Positions 1 to 5,891 of a stretch of 7,439 nt of DNA are shown here, piece by piece. Position numbers and translations under genes: made by a program. The stretch's first letter is position 1. Each line of letters begins with the position of its first letter. The stretch comes from Thalassospiraceae bacterium. Its GTDB lineage: Bacteria > Pseudomonadota > Alphaproteobacteria > Rhodospirillales > Magnetovibrionaceae. The notes below the pieces were generated by a model. That model was not told the origin of the DNA, made no database searches, and was given only the letters and a program-made list of their open reading frames with translations. The stretch is from assembly GCA_030637205.1 (NCBI GenBank), contig DAOVVL010000085.1:1-7439 (forward strand). Direction: 5' to 3'.

Positions 1-1
1 C

Positions 2-1123
2 ACCACCACCGGGTCCACCGTGATCACCGGGCTGGATACGGCGCCGCCGGGCATTTTGCTGTGGCGCGCTATCCTGCAGTGGTTGGGCGGCCTGGGTATT
101 ATCGTGATGGCCATCGCGGTGTTGCCGATGATGGGCGTTGGCGGCATGCAGCTGTTTAAGGTCGAAGCGTTCGATGCCGGCGAAAAAGTATTGCCGCGCG
201 CGGCGCAAATTTCAGCCGCCATGGTCATCATCTTTATTGGCCTGACGGCGATCTGGGCGCTGGCCTTGTGGCTGGCGGGCATGACGCCACTGGAATCCAC
301 GGTTCACGCCATGACCACCATTGCAACCGGCGGGTTTTCCACATCGGACGCATCCGTCGGCCATTTCAGCAGTTGGACGGTGGATGTGATTATCACGCTG
401 GGCATGGTTGTGGGCTCGTTGCCGTTCGTGCTTTACCTGCAAGCTATTCGCGGCAAGCCGTGGCTGATCTGGCGCGACGAACAGGTGCGCGGATTTTTTG
501 CCATTGTGATTGCCTTTGTGATCGTGGTGACGGGTTTGCTAAGCATCAATACGGGCATGGACCCGCTGACGGCGCTTCGTTATTCGGCGTTTAATATTAT
601 TTCCATTATGACCGGCACCGGGTATGCCACCGCCGACTATGGGCTGTGGGGAAGTTTCGCGCTGCCGATCTTTTTCTTTGTCATGTTCATTGGCGGCTGC
701 GCCGGATCGACCACGTGTGGCATCAAGATTTTCCGCTTTCAGATTTTGTATGCCGCCGCCGGGGTGCAGATCCGCCACCTGTTGCAGCCCCATGGCGTGT
801 TCGTTCCCTATTACAACCGCAGGCCGGTTGCCGATGAAGTCATCATTTCGGTGCTCAGCTTCTTCTTTGTCTTTGGCCTGACGTTTGCCTTTTTAGCCCT
901 TGGCCTGGGCATGCTGGGGCTGGATTTCCTGACCGCGGTTTCCAGCGCCGCTACCGCCATTTCCAATGTCGGCCCGGCGCTGGGGCCCATCACCGGACCG
1001 TCCGGTAATTTCCAGACCCTGCCCGATGCCGCCAAGTGGCTGCTGGCGGTGGGGATGTTACTGGGAAGGTTGGAGCTGTTCACCGTGCTGGTGCTGTTCA
1101 GCCGCACGTTCTGGCGCGGCTAA
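2..1123 (+). CDS. trkH: TrkH-family potassium uptake protein, 5'-truncated
   Basis: This is the inner-membrane, ion-conducting subunit of a Trk-type K+ uptake system, which normally works with a cytosolic TrkA regulator (not in this window). The reading frame is open from base 2, and 373 residues are visible; full-length TrkH proteins are about 480 residues, so roughly the first 110 are missing. The four pore-loop filter segments of the SKT superfamily can be recognised: TTTGST at the very start (first filter), TGGFST near bases 326-343, TGTGYAT near 611-631 and SNVGPAL near 962-982. Other conserved TrkH pieces are LQWLGGLGIIV, the GGCAGSTTCGIK loop and the C-terminal GRLELFTVLVLF. The many hydrophobic stretches fit a polytopic membrane protein. 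GTG at base 20 is an internal valine codon, not the start. The gene ends 9 bp from a convergent lipoprotein gene, with no clear terminator between them. Family assignment is secure; TrkH versus the paralogue TrkG cannot be separated. Confidence 0.95.
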   Translation, partial: TTTGSTVITGLDTAPPGILLWRAILQWLGGLGIIVMAIAVLPMMGVGGMQLFKVEAFDAGEKVLPRAAQISAAMVIIFIGLTAIWALALWLAGMTPLESTVHAMTTIATGGFSTSDASVGHFSSWTVDVIITLGMVVGSLPFVLYLQAIRGKPWLIWRDEQVRGFFAIVIAFVIVVTGLLSINTGMDPLTALRYSAFNIISIMTGTGYATADYGLWGSFALPIFFFVMFIGGCAGSTTCGIKIFRFQILYAAAGVQIRHLLQPHGVFVPYYNRRPVADEVIISVLSFFFVFGLTFAFLALGLGMLGLDFLTAVSSAATAISNVGPALGPITGPSGNFQTLPDAAKWLLAVGMLLGRLELFTVLVLFSRTFWRG

Positions 1124-1132
1124 TTAACCTGT

Positions 1133-1735
1133 TTATTCAACCCAGGCGCCAAGGTCGGAACGAATGCGGCTTTCCATTTCAACGTCCAGATCGGCCATCA
1201 GGGTTTCAATCATTTCAAACCAGATTTGTTCGCGTTCGGCCAACGAAACATCTTCGTGGATCAACACGCTGCGCTGGGCGTTTGCGTTTAACACGCCTTC
1301 GGTTTTGCCAGGTATGGCATCGACCTCAAGACGGATTTTCAAAGTGGCCTGGTAATCAGCCGTGGGTTCGGGTGTAAACGCACCAAGGAAGCCGGTTTCT
1401 TTTTTGTCCTGCGGAATTTCCAGCACCGAAGCTCGAGTCACAATAAAGCGCGCTTCACCGTTTCCGCCCAATGCCCGAAGACGTTGGTGCGCCCAAAGTC
1501 GGGCGGCTTTTTCAGGTGAGGTGGGAAAGCGGTGTTCAACGTTGGGTGCTTTCATCGGCGAGCTGTAAGTGGAGCTGATATTTATTCGCCCGACCTTCAA
1601 GCCAATCGGTTCCAGATGGGAAAATCCCAATTGCGGAATTTCAGGTGCCGGGGGTTTGGAAGCGCACGCCTGCGTTAATAACGCAGCCGGGGCTATGAGC
1701 GCCAATATCAGAAGGCTTTTGAAGATTTGTTTCAT
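1133..1735 (-). CDS. Predicted lipoprotein of unknown function
   Basis: A 200-residue protein that I do not recognise as a named family. It starts MKQIFKSLL, followed by a hydrophobic segment (about residues 6-21) and the lipobox-like LTQAC with Cys24, which fits signal peptidase II processing and lipid attachment. Ala follows the Cys, so outer-membrane sorting would be expected by the E. coli rule. The next residues, SKPPAPEIP, form a Pro-rich linker. The mature part is soluble, mixed alpha/beta in appearance, with no transmembrane segment and an acidic C-terminal part. ATG at 1735 was chosen because the signal peptide begins there; the frame stays open upstream to 1795, but that 20-residue extension overlaps the end of hslO and would bury the signal sequence. 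It is last in the argD-argF-hslO direction, 43 bp after hslO. There is no good Shine-Dalgarno sequence, but a promoter-like sequence sits directly upstream. It converges with trkH. Confidence 0.85.
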   Translation of the reverse strand: MKQIFKSLLILALIAPAALLTQACASKPPAPEIPQLGFSHLEPIGLKVGRINISSTYSSPMKAPNVEHRFPTSPEKAARLWAHQRLRALGGNGEARFIVTRASVLEIPQDKKETGFLGAFTPEPTADYQATLKIRLEVDAIPGKTEGVLNANAQRSVLIHEDVSLAEREQIWFEMIETLMADLDVEMESRIRSDLGAWVE

Positions 1736-1742
1736 GGGCGCG

Positions 1743-1771
1743 ATTATGATCCCGTGCCGACATAGTTTCAA
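1743..1771 (-). promoter_or_regulatory. Candidate sigma-70 promoter of the lipoprotein gene
   Basis: Read on the minus strand, TTGAAA (1771-1766) and CATAAT (1748-1743) are separated by exactly 17 bp; each hexamer matches the consensus at 5 of 6 positions. Only 7 bp separate the -10 hexamer from the ATG at 1735, so transcription would start at, or one base before, the start codon. That predicts a leaderless mRNA and fits the lack of a Shine-Dalgarno sequence. This is a by-eye match with no experimental support. Confidence 0.55.
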
Positions 1772-1778
1772 GGCAGTT

Positions 1779-2726
1779 TCAGGCGCTGTTCGCACAATTG
1801 TCCGCGCCCTTGATTTGCTCTAATTCAGCCTCTTCAAAGTGATAGGTCTTTTTGCAAAATTCGCACACCACTTCGGCCCGGCCTTGGGCATCAAGGATTT
1901 CTTCCGCCGGGAAAGACTTGATGGTCGAAGCCACTTTTTCACGCGAACAGCGACAGCGATGAAACAGCGGCCGGCTTTCAAACACCCGCACCCCGTCTTC
2001 GTGATACAGGCGAAACAGCAAGTCTTCGGAACTTAAAGCCGGGTCCAGCAATTCTGCGCGGGTTAAACTTGAAAGCAGCGCCACCGCACGGCGCCAGTCG
2101 TCGTCTTCATCCGCCGGATCGGCTCCGGGGGCGGGCGGCATGCGCTGAACCATCAGCGCACCGGCGCGCGCGTGAGCAAAATCGGGCTCGGTTCCGACAT
2201 CTGCCGCCAGCCAGATGGCGCTTTCGAGCTGTTCAGAATTTCTAAGGTAATGATGCGCGCAATCAGAAATGTTCGCCCCATCCAGATCGGTGATGCCTTG
2301 ATAGCGTTCCGTGTGGCTACCTTGGTCGACCGTGAACGCCATGTGTCCCGCACCCAACAAACGCACCACCGGGGCGGATGCGATATCGCTTAAAGCCTCA
2401 ACACGGGGGCCATCGAAGCGGGCGTAACCGCGCATCGCGCCTTGGGACGTAACATCGGCAACCATCAGGCTGACGGGGCCATCACTTTGAGTTTGCAGGC
2501 TAAACAGGCCGTCATATTTCAGCGCACTGGCCAGCGTTGCCGAAAGGCACAGGGTTTCGGCCAGGATCTCGGCCACCGGCTGGGGATAGGCATGGGGTTT
2601 CAAGATGTGTTCCAGTTCACGCCCGAGACGCACCAGACGCCCACGAACGCTCACGCCTTCGATCTGAAAGGTGAGCGATGCATCAAAAGAATTGGAAACG
2701 CTTGCGTCCATCGGTGCGGCGATCAT
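1779..2726 (-). CDS. hslO: Hsp33 redox-regulated holdase chaperone
   Basis: Cytosolic chaperone that, in characterised members, is inactive while reduced and zinc-bound. It becomes an ATP-independent holdase when oxidants drive disulfide formation and zinc release. The 315-residue length is near the family norm (about 290-330). The C-terminal redox switch is complete: Cys258-X-Cys260, a 27-residue linker, then Cys288-X-X-Cys291, matching the family CXC-X27-32-CXXC pattern. The N-terminal core carries recognisable Hsp33 pieces such as VAEILAETL, LKYDGLFSLQTQSDGPV and GAMRGYARF. The region around residues 200-210 (PGADPADEDDD) is an acidic, probably flexible insert. ATG at 2726 directly follows the argF stop codon (TAA then ATG, no spacer) and has no Shine-Dalgarno sequence, which suggests translation by coupling to argF. 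A second ATG at codon 6 (2711) is possible but also lacks a ribosome binding site. Confidence 0.96.
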   Translation of the reverse strand: MIAAPMDASVSNSFDASLTFQIEGVSVRGRLVRLGRELEHILKPHAYPQPVAEILAETLCLSATLASALKYDGLFSLQTQSDGPVSLMVADVTSQGAMRGYARFDGPRVEALSDIASAPVVRLLGAGHMAFTVDQGSHTERYQGITDLDGANISDCAHHYLRNSEQLESAIWLAADVGTEPDFAHARAGALMVQRMPPAPGADPADEDDDWRRAVALLSSLTRAELLDPALSSEDLLFRLYHEDGVRVFESRPLFHRCRCSREKVASTIKSFPAEEILDAQGRAEVVCEFCKKTYHFEEAELEQIKGADNCANSA

Positions 2727-3632
2727 TTAGCCCATGCACCAGGCAAGAATACCCTTTTGCGCATGCAGGCGGTTTTCGGCTTCGTCCCAAATGACCGACT
2801 GGGGCCCATCGAGAACTTCTGCGGTCGCTTCTTCGTCGCGGTGCGCGGGCAGGCAATGCATGAAAAGCGCATCGCCGTTGGCCAGCTTCATCCGCCGGGC
2901 ATCGACCTGAAACGGCTGCAAAAGCTTGTGGCGCCTTTCAGCATCCGCATCACCCATGGAAACCCATGTGTCGGTCACGATCAGGTCTGCGCCCGCACAC
3001 GCCTCGTCGGCATCAATGGTGTGGCTGACGTTTGCGCCTTCGCTCAACGCCCAGTCGAGCGCGCTTTGCGGCAAGCTCAGTTCCGGGGGCGTCGCGATGG
3101 AAAGCGAAAAACCGAACCGCGTGGCTGCGTGAACAAAACTGGCGGTCATGTTATTGCCATCGCCACAATAGGCGACTTTCTTGCCTTTTATTGAGCCACG
3201 ATGTTCTTCATAGGTCATCACGTCAGCCATCAACTGGCACGGATGCGACGCATCGGTCAGCCCGTTGATTACCGGAACGTCGGCATATTCGGAAAGCTCA
3301 ACCAGTTTTTGCGGATCATCGGTGCGGATCATGATGGCATCGACATAGCGCGACAGCACGCGCGCGGTATCGGCCACGGTTTCACCCCGGCCCAACTGGC
3401 TGTCATTGCCGCTAAGGATCACGACCTCGCCGCCCAGCTGTTTCATGCCCAGCTCAAACGAGACGCGGGTCCGGGTCGACGGCTTTTCAAAAATCATCGC
3501 CAGCGCCTTGCCTTCAAGCGGGCGCGCATTGCCGGTCTTGCCCGATTTAATCGCACTGCCCAGATCAAGAATTTCGCGCAGCGTTGCGCTTTCCAACTGG
3601 TCGAGATCGAGGAAATGTTTAAGCTTGCTCAT
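2727..3632 (-). CDS. argF: Ornithine carbamoyltransferase
   Basis: Makes citrulline and phosphate from ornithine and carbamoyl phosphate in cytosolic arginine biosynthesis. The 301-residue length is typical. The carbamoyl-phosphate site STRTR is at residues 52-56 and HPCQ at 130-133. The ornithine-side loop DTWVSMGD is at 221-228, and HCLPAHR at 259-265 carries the family's active-site Cys (Cys260). The HCLP and SMG motifs separate it from aspartate carbamoyltransferase. ATG at 3632 was chosen because the family N terminus (MSKLKHFLDL) starts there and a G-rich Shine-Dalgarno-like run lies 6 nt upstream. The frame is open 24 codons further, but that stretch lies inside argD. The start is 1 bp after the argD stop, so the two are probably co-transcribed and translationally coupled. 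The biosynthetic role (argF) is favoured over the catabolic one (arcB) because argD is its neighbour and no arcA or arcC is present in the window. Confidence 0.97.
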   Translation of the reverse strand: MSKLKHFLDLDQLESATLREILDLGSAIKSGKTGNARPLEGKALAMIFEKPSTRTRVSFELGMKQLGGEVVILSGNDSQLGRGETVADTARVLSRYVDAIMIRTDDPQKLVELSEYADVPVINGLTDASHPCQLMADVMTYEEHRGSIKGKKVAYCGDGNNMTASFVHAATRFGFSLSIATPPELSLPQSALDWALSEGANVSHTIDADEACAGADLIVTDTWVSMGDADAERRHKLLQPFQVDARRMKLANGDALFMHCLPAHRDEEATAEVLDGPQSVIWDEAENRLHAQKGILAWCMG

Positions 3633-3633
3633 A

Positions 3634-4809
3634 TCAAGCCCCCCCTTCTGCATCTGCCACTTTTTCGACGATGGCAATGGCTTCATCAATGTGGGCTTGC
3701 TCAATAATCAACGGCGGCAAAAAGCGGATCACGTTATCGCCTGCCGGTGCCACCAACAGGCCGGCTGCTTCCAGCTTGGTTTTGAAAGCCCGGTTTTCGA
3801 TATTGTCGTTGCATTTCAAACCCAGCATCAGGCCCTGGCCGCGCACCTCAACAAACAGGTGCGGATATTTTTCAACCAGATTATTTAGCGCCGCTTCAAG
3901 TGCGTTGCCGACTTCGATGACGTGATCGAAAAATCCGTCGCCCAGCAATACATCCAGCACCGCACCGCCCACGGCCATGGCCAGCGGATTGCCGCCATAC
4001 GTGGTGCCGTGGTTGCCGACTTTTAACACGGCGGCTTTTTCAGTAGCCAGACACGCACCCAGCGGAAAGCCGCCGCCGATGCCTTTGGCAGTTGCCACCA
4101 CATCGGGTTTGATATCGGCCCATTCGTGGGCAAACAGTTTGCCGGTCCGCCCCATGCCGCATTGCACTTCGTCAAACATCAGCAAGATGCCAAATTCATC
4201 GGCAATGGCGCGAAGCCCTTTTAAGTATTCAGGCCCGGCGCCATAGACGCCGCCTTCACCCTGAACCGGTTCCACCAGCATGGCGGCAGTTTCCGGCCCG
4301 ATGGCCGCGCGCATTTCGTTTAAATTTCCGTATGCCACATGATCAAAGCCCTCAACCGCCGGGGCGAAGCCGGCCAGCATCTTTTCCTGACCGCCCGCCG
4401 CAATGGTTGCCAGCGTGCGCCCGTGAAACGCGTTGTGACAACACACCACCCGGTATTTTTCCGGGTTGCCATTGTCATCGTGATATTTGCGCGCGATCTT
4501 GATCGCCGCCTCAATGGCTTCGGCGCCGGAATTTGAAAAGAACACCCGATCAGCAAAGCTGGCATCGACCAACCGCTGGGCCAATTTAATCTGGCCCGGA
4601 ATGGTGAACAGGTTGGATACATGCCACAGCTGATCGGCCTGGGATTTCAGCGCCTCAACCAGATGGGGGTGCGCATGACCCAGCGCGTTGACCGCGATGC
4701 CTGCATAAAAATCGAGGAAGCGTCGCCCGTCGGCCGTGTACAGATAGACGCCTTCGCCTTTAACGAAGGCGAGGTCTGACGGCGCATAGGTCGGCATCAA
4801 CGCTGACAT
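3634..4809 (-). CDS. argD: Acetylornithine aminotransferase
   Basis: PLP-dependent class-III aminotransferase that transfers an amino group from glutamate to N-acetylglutamate semialdehyde, giving N-acetylornithine; ArgD enzymes often also serve lysine synthesis as the succinyldiaminopimelate aminotransferase. The 391-residue length is normal. Visible features are SNSGAEA at residues 92-98 (PLP phosphate contact), HNAFHGRT at 125-132, FDEVQCGMGRTG at 212-223 with the cofactor-binding Asp213, and ATAKGIGGGFPLG at 239-251 with Lys242 as the Schiff-base lysine. NHGTTYGGNPLA follows at 266-277. ATG at 4809 is preceded by AGGAG with a 6-nt spacer. An in-frame ATG at 4854 would add 15 residues without family resemblance. 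It is the first gene of the argD-argF-hslO block, with a strong candidate promoter about 100 bp upstream. Related enzymes (ornithine or 4-aminobutyrate aminotransferase) are less likely given the linkage to argF. Confidence 0.96.
   Translation of the reverse strand: MSALMPTYAPSDLAFVKGEGVYLYTADGRRFLDFYAGIAVNALGHAHPHLVEALKSQADQLWHVSNLFTIPGQIKLAQRLVDASFADRVFFSNSGAEAIEAAIKIARKYHDDNGNPEKYRVVCCHNAFHGRTLATIAAGGQEKMLAGFAPAVEGFDHVAYGNLNEMRAAIGPETAAMLVEPVQGEGGVYGAGPEYLKGLRAIADEFGILLMFDEVQCGMGRTGKLFAHEWADIKPDVVATAKGIGGGFPLGACLATEKAAVLKVGNHGTTYGGNPLAMAVGGAVLDVLLGDGFFDHVIEVGNALEAALNNLVEKYPHLFVEVRGQGLMLGLKCNDNIENRAFKTKLEAAGLLVAPAGDNVIRFLPPLIIEQAHIDEAIAIVEKVADAEGGA
3639..3648 (-). promoter_or_regulatory. 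Ribosome binding site of argF inside argD
   Basis: On the minus strand a GAAGGGGGGG stretch ends 6 nt before the argF ATG at 3632. It encodes the last argD residues (Glu-Gly-Gly-Ala) and also serves as a G-rich Shine-Dalgarno element. This supports the ATG at 3632 over the longer in-frame extension. Confidence 0.6.
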
Positions 4810-4815
4810 GGGTCT

Positions 4816-4820
4816 CTCCT
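4816..4820 (-). promoter_or_regulatory. Ribosome binding site of argD
   Basis: AGGAG on the minus strand, 6 nt before the ATG at 4809. It decides the start in favour of 4809 over the upstream in-frame ATG at 4854. Confidence 0.75.
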
Positions 4821-4896
4821 CGCAAAAATGTTTGTCGTGCTTAAAAAATAACATACGGACGGACCGGAGGTTTCAGGGCCGGTGCCGCCCGCGAAA

Positions 4897-4919
4897 GCCG
4901 GGGATTATGGGAATCCGGC
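4897..4919. repeat. Imperfect inverted repeat over the argD -10 region
   Basis: Left arm GCCGGGGATT (4897-4906) and right arm AATCCGGC (4912-4919) pair over 8 bp with a 2-base G bulge around a 5-base centre. Because the predicted transcript starts near 4897, the dyad would act as DNA, for example as an operator, rather than as an RNA hairpin. No U-run follows on either strand, so it is not a canonical terminator. It may be chance in GC-rich DNA. Confidence 0.4.
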
Positions 4920-4932
4920 CCGGTTCTGTCAA
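4904..4932 (-). promoter_or_regulatory. Candidate strong sigma-70 promoter of argD-argF-hslO
   Basis: On the minus strand a perfect TTGACA (4932-4927) is followed after 17 bp by CATAAT (4909-4904), 5 of 6 to consensus. The predicted transcription start is near 4897, giving a leader of about 88 nt before argD. A dyad with arms at 4897-4906 and 4912-4919 overlaps the -10 and spacer, and a GANTC site (4911-4915) lies in the spacer. The rest of the 158-bp gap (4810-4967) is the leader and the tail of the permease gene; I saw no ArgR-box-like sequence in it. Confidence 0.7.
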
Positions 4933-4953
4933 TATAAACGCAGATAATTGGGG

Positions 4954-4974
4954 AAAATGGCTGTTTTTCAGGCC
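4954..4974 (-). terminator. Weak candidate terminator of the permease gene
   Basis: On the minus strand GGCCTG, an AAAAA loop and CAGCC form a 5-bp stem with one bulged C, overlapping the permease stop codon and followed by ATTTT. The stem and U-run are both short, so termination would be inefficient at best. It is the only terminator-like structure seen between the permease and the argD promoter. Confidence 0.3.
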
Positions 4975-5801
4975 TTGAGCTTGTAGCCGGTCTTGAACAT
5001 CCACCAGCACAGCACCCACAGGCCCACATCGACCACCGCCACCACCACCATTCCAAGGCCCAGCGGCGCATCGGAATAGCCGATAAAGCCGTACCGAAAG
5101 CCGTCAATCATATAAAAGAACGGGTTGAACAGGGCCACGGTCTGCAAGGATTCTGGCAGGCGGTGGATCGAATAAAAAGTTCCGGAAAGAAACGACAAGG
5201 GCGTCACGACAAAATTGGTCAGCCCTGCGATGTGGTCGAACTTGTCCGCCCACACGCCGCCGATAACACCCAGCAGCGACAGCATCATTGATGCACCCAC
5301 CGCGTAATAAAAAATGTAACCGAGGTGAAAAATCTCGACCGGGGCAAACAGGGCTGTCACCGACGTCACCACAATGCCCACCGCCACGCCACGGGTGACC
5401 CCGCCAAAGGCCATGGCAAAGGTCAGCTCATGGGCGGTAAACGGCGGCATCAGGGTATCGACAATGTTGCCCTGAATTTTTGAAATCATCATTGAGCTGG
5501 ATGTGTTGGCGAACGCGTTTTGCACAATCGCCATCATCACAAGGCCCGGCACCAGAAACTGGATAAACGAAACATCACCCACCACCTTGATGGCGCTGCC
5601 AATGGACAGGTTAAACACCGCCAGAAACAACAATGTGGTTACCACCGGGCCGATGATGGTCTGGGTATATACCTTCAAAAAGCGCCGCACCTCACGAATA
5701 TAGAGGGTATAGAGGCCAAGCCAGTTATGTCCGGTTATGCTGTACATGAGTTTTTCCGAGGCTTTTCGCAGTTTGTGGGTGGCGGTTTCGACACCGCTCA
5801 T
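4968..5801 (-). CDS. ABC-2 type transporter permease
   Basis: Inner-membrane permease of an ABC exporter, resembling the YadH group of ABC-2 permeases; the substrate cannot be told from sequence. From the first ATG it has 277 residues. A cytoplasmic N-terminal helix (LYTLYIREVRRFLKVYTQT, about residues 30-48) is followed by about six hydrophobic segments near 49-68, 82-100, 125-150, 160-183, 191-210 and 248-268. The ABC-2 hallmark is the stretch around residues 192-240, with TPLSFLSGTFYSI, LPESLQ and NPFFYMIDGFRYG. No ATPase gene is adjacent: recX diverges upstream and argD, with its own promoter, lies downstream. The start is uncertain. ATG at 5801 lacks a Shine-Dalgarno sequence and lies 2 bp from a TATA-like palindrome, so it may be leaderless. 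ATG at 5747 (codon 19) has a weak GGA upstream and would give 259 residues. Confidence 0.93.
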   Translation of the reverse strand: MSGVETATHKLRKASEKLMYSITGHNWLGLYTLYIREVRRFLKVYTQTIIGPVVTTLLFLAVFNLSIGSAIKVVGDVSFIQFLVPGLVMMAIVQNAFANTSSSMMISKIQGNIVDTLMPPFTAHELTFAMAFGGVTRGVAVGIVVTSVTALFAPVEIFHLGYIFYYAVGASMMLSLLGVIGGVWADKFDHIAGLTNFVVTPLSFLSGTFYSIHRLPESLQTVALFNPFFYMIDGFRYGFIGYSDAPLGLGMVVVAVVDVGLWVLCWWMFKTGYKLKA

Positions 5802-5803
5802 TG

Positions 5804-5815
5804 CACTATATAGTG
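5804..5815. repeat. 12-bp perfect palindrome CACTATATAGTG
   Basis: Perfect inverted repeat with no loop, lying between the divergent permease (start 5801) and recX (start 5892). It contains TATATA on both strands and TATAGT on both strands, so it can act as a -10 element in either direction. It could alternatively be an operator covering the permease promoter. Forward-strand -35 support is weak (TTTCGA at 5786-5791, 17 bp from TATAGT). Confidence 0.5.
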
Positions 5816-5835
5816 TCTGGACGGGTTTTCACCAA
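5807..5835 (-). promoter_or_regulatory. Candidate promoter of the ABC-2 permease gene
   Basis: On the minus strand TTGGTG (5835-5830, 3 of 6 to consensus) is followed after 17 bp by TATATA (5812-5807, 4 of 6). Transcription would start at about the ATG at 5801, giving a leaderless message. If the overlapping TATAGT is the true -10, the start would fall inside codon 1-2 and the ATG at 5747 would be used instead. The -35 is weak. Confidence 0.4.
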
Positions 5836-5850
5836 CCCTGAGCGCACAAT

Positions 5851-5866
5851 TAACCGTGTAACCGTG
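5851..5866. repeat. Tandem 8-bp direct repeat TAACCGTG x2
   Basis: Two exact adjacent copies of TAACCGTG (5851-5858 and 5859-5866) lie upstream of recX and 16-31 bp beyond the permease -35. Direct repeats in this position can be regulator binding sites, but none is recognised here, and a short duplication by replication slippage is equally possible. Confidence 0.4.
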
Positions 5867-5891
5867 ACTGATAATAGTGGCAGGCCCGTTG

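Noticed and set aside
1124..1132. Bidirectional terminator between trkH and the lipoprotein gene
   Set aside because: The 9-bp gap and its flanks show no convincing stem-loop with a T-run.
1736..1795. 20-codon N-terminal extension of the lipoprotein
   Set aside because: It overlaps hslO and would place the signal peptide internally; the candidate promoter also starts transcription at 1735.
2442..3194. 250-codon open frame on the + strand opposite hslO and argF
   Set aside because: It lies antisense to two secure genes, has no family resemblance or ribosome binding site, and is explained by GC-rich codon bias.
3201..3888. Two further + strand open frames (to 168 codons) opposite argF and argD
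   Set aside because: Both are antisense shadows of conserved enzymes with intact catalytic motifs on the other strand.
4810..4854. In-frame upstream ATG adding 15 residues to argD
   Set aside because: The extension does not resemble ArgD N termini, while the ATG at 4809 has a clear AGGAG at good spacing.
4846..4885. Possible attenuator in the argD leader (ACCGG and CCGGT arms, later a T-rich stretch)
   Set aside because: The stem is only about 5 bp and the U-run begins about 14 nt after it, so it does not form a standard terminator; no leader peptide rich in arginine is present.
5877..5891. GTG at 5877 as the recX start
   Set aside because: It has no Shine-Dalgarno sequence, whereas ATG 5892 has AGG 7 nt upstream; it remains possible.
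5802..5891. SOS (LexA) box upstream of recX
   Set aside because: No GAAC-N7-GAAC, GTTC-N7-GTTC or CTGT-type palindrome was found in the region.
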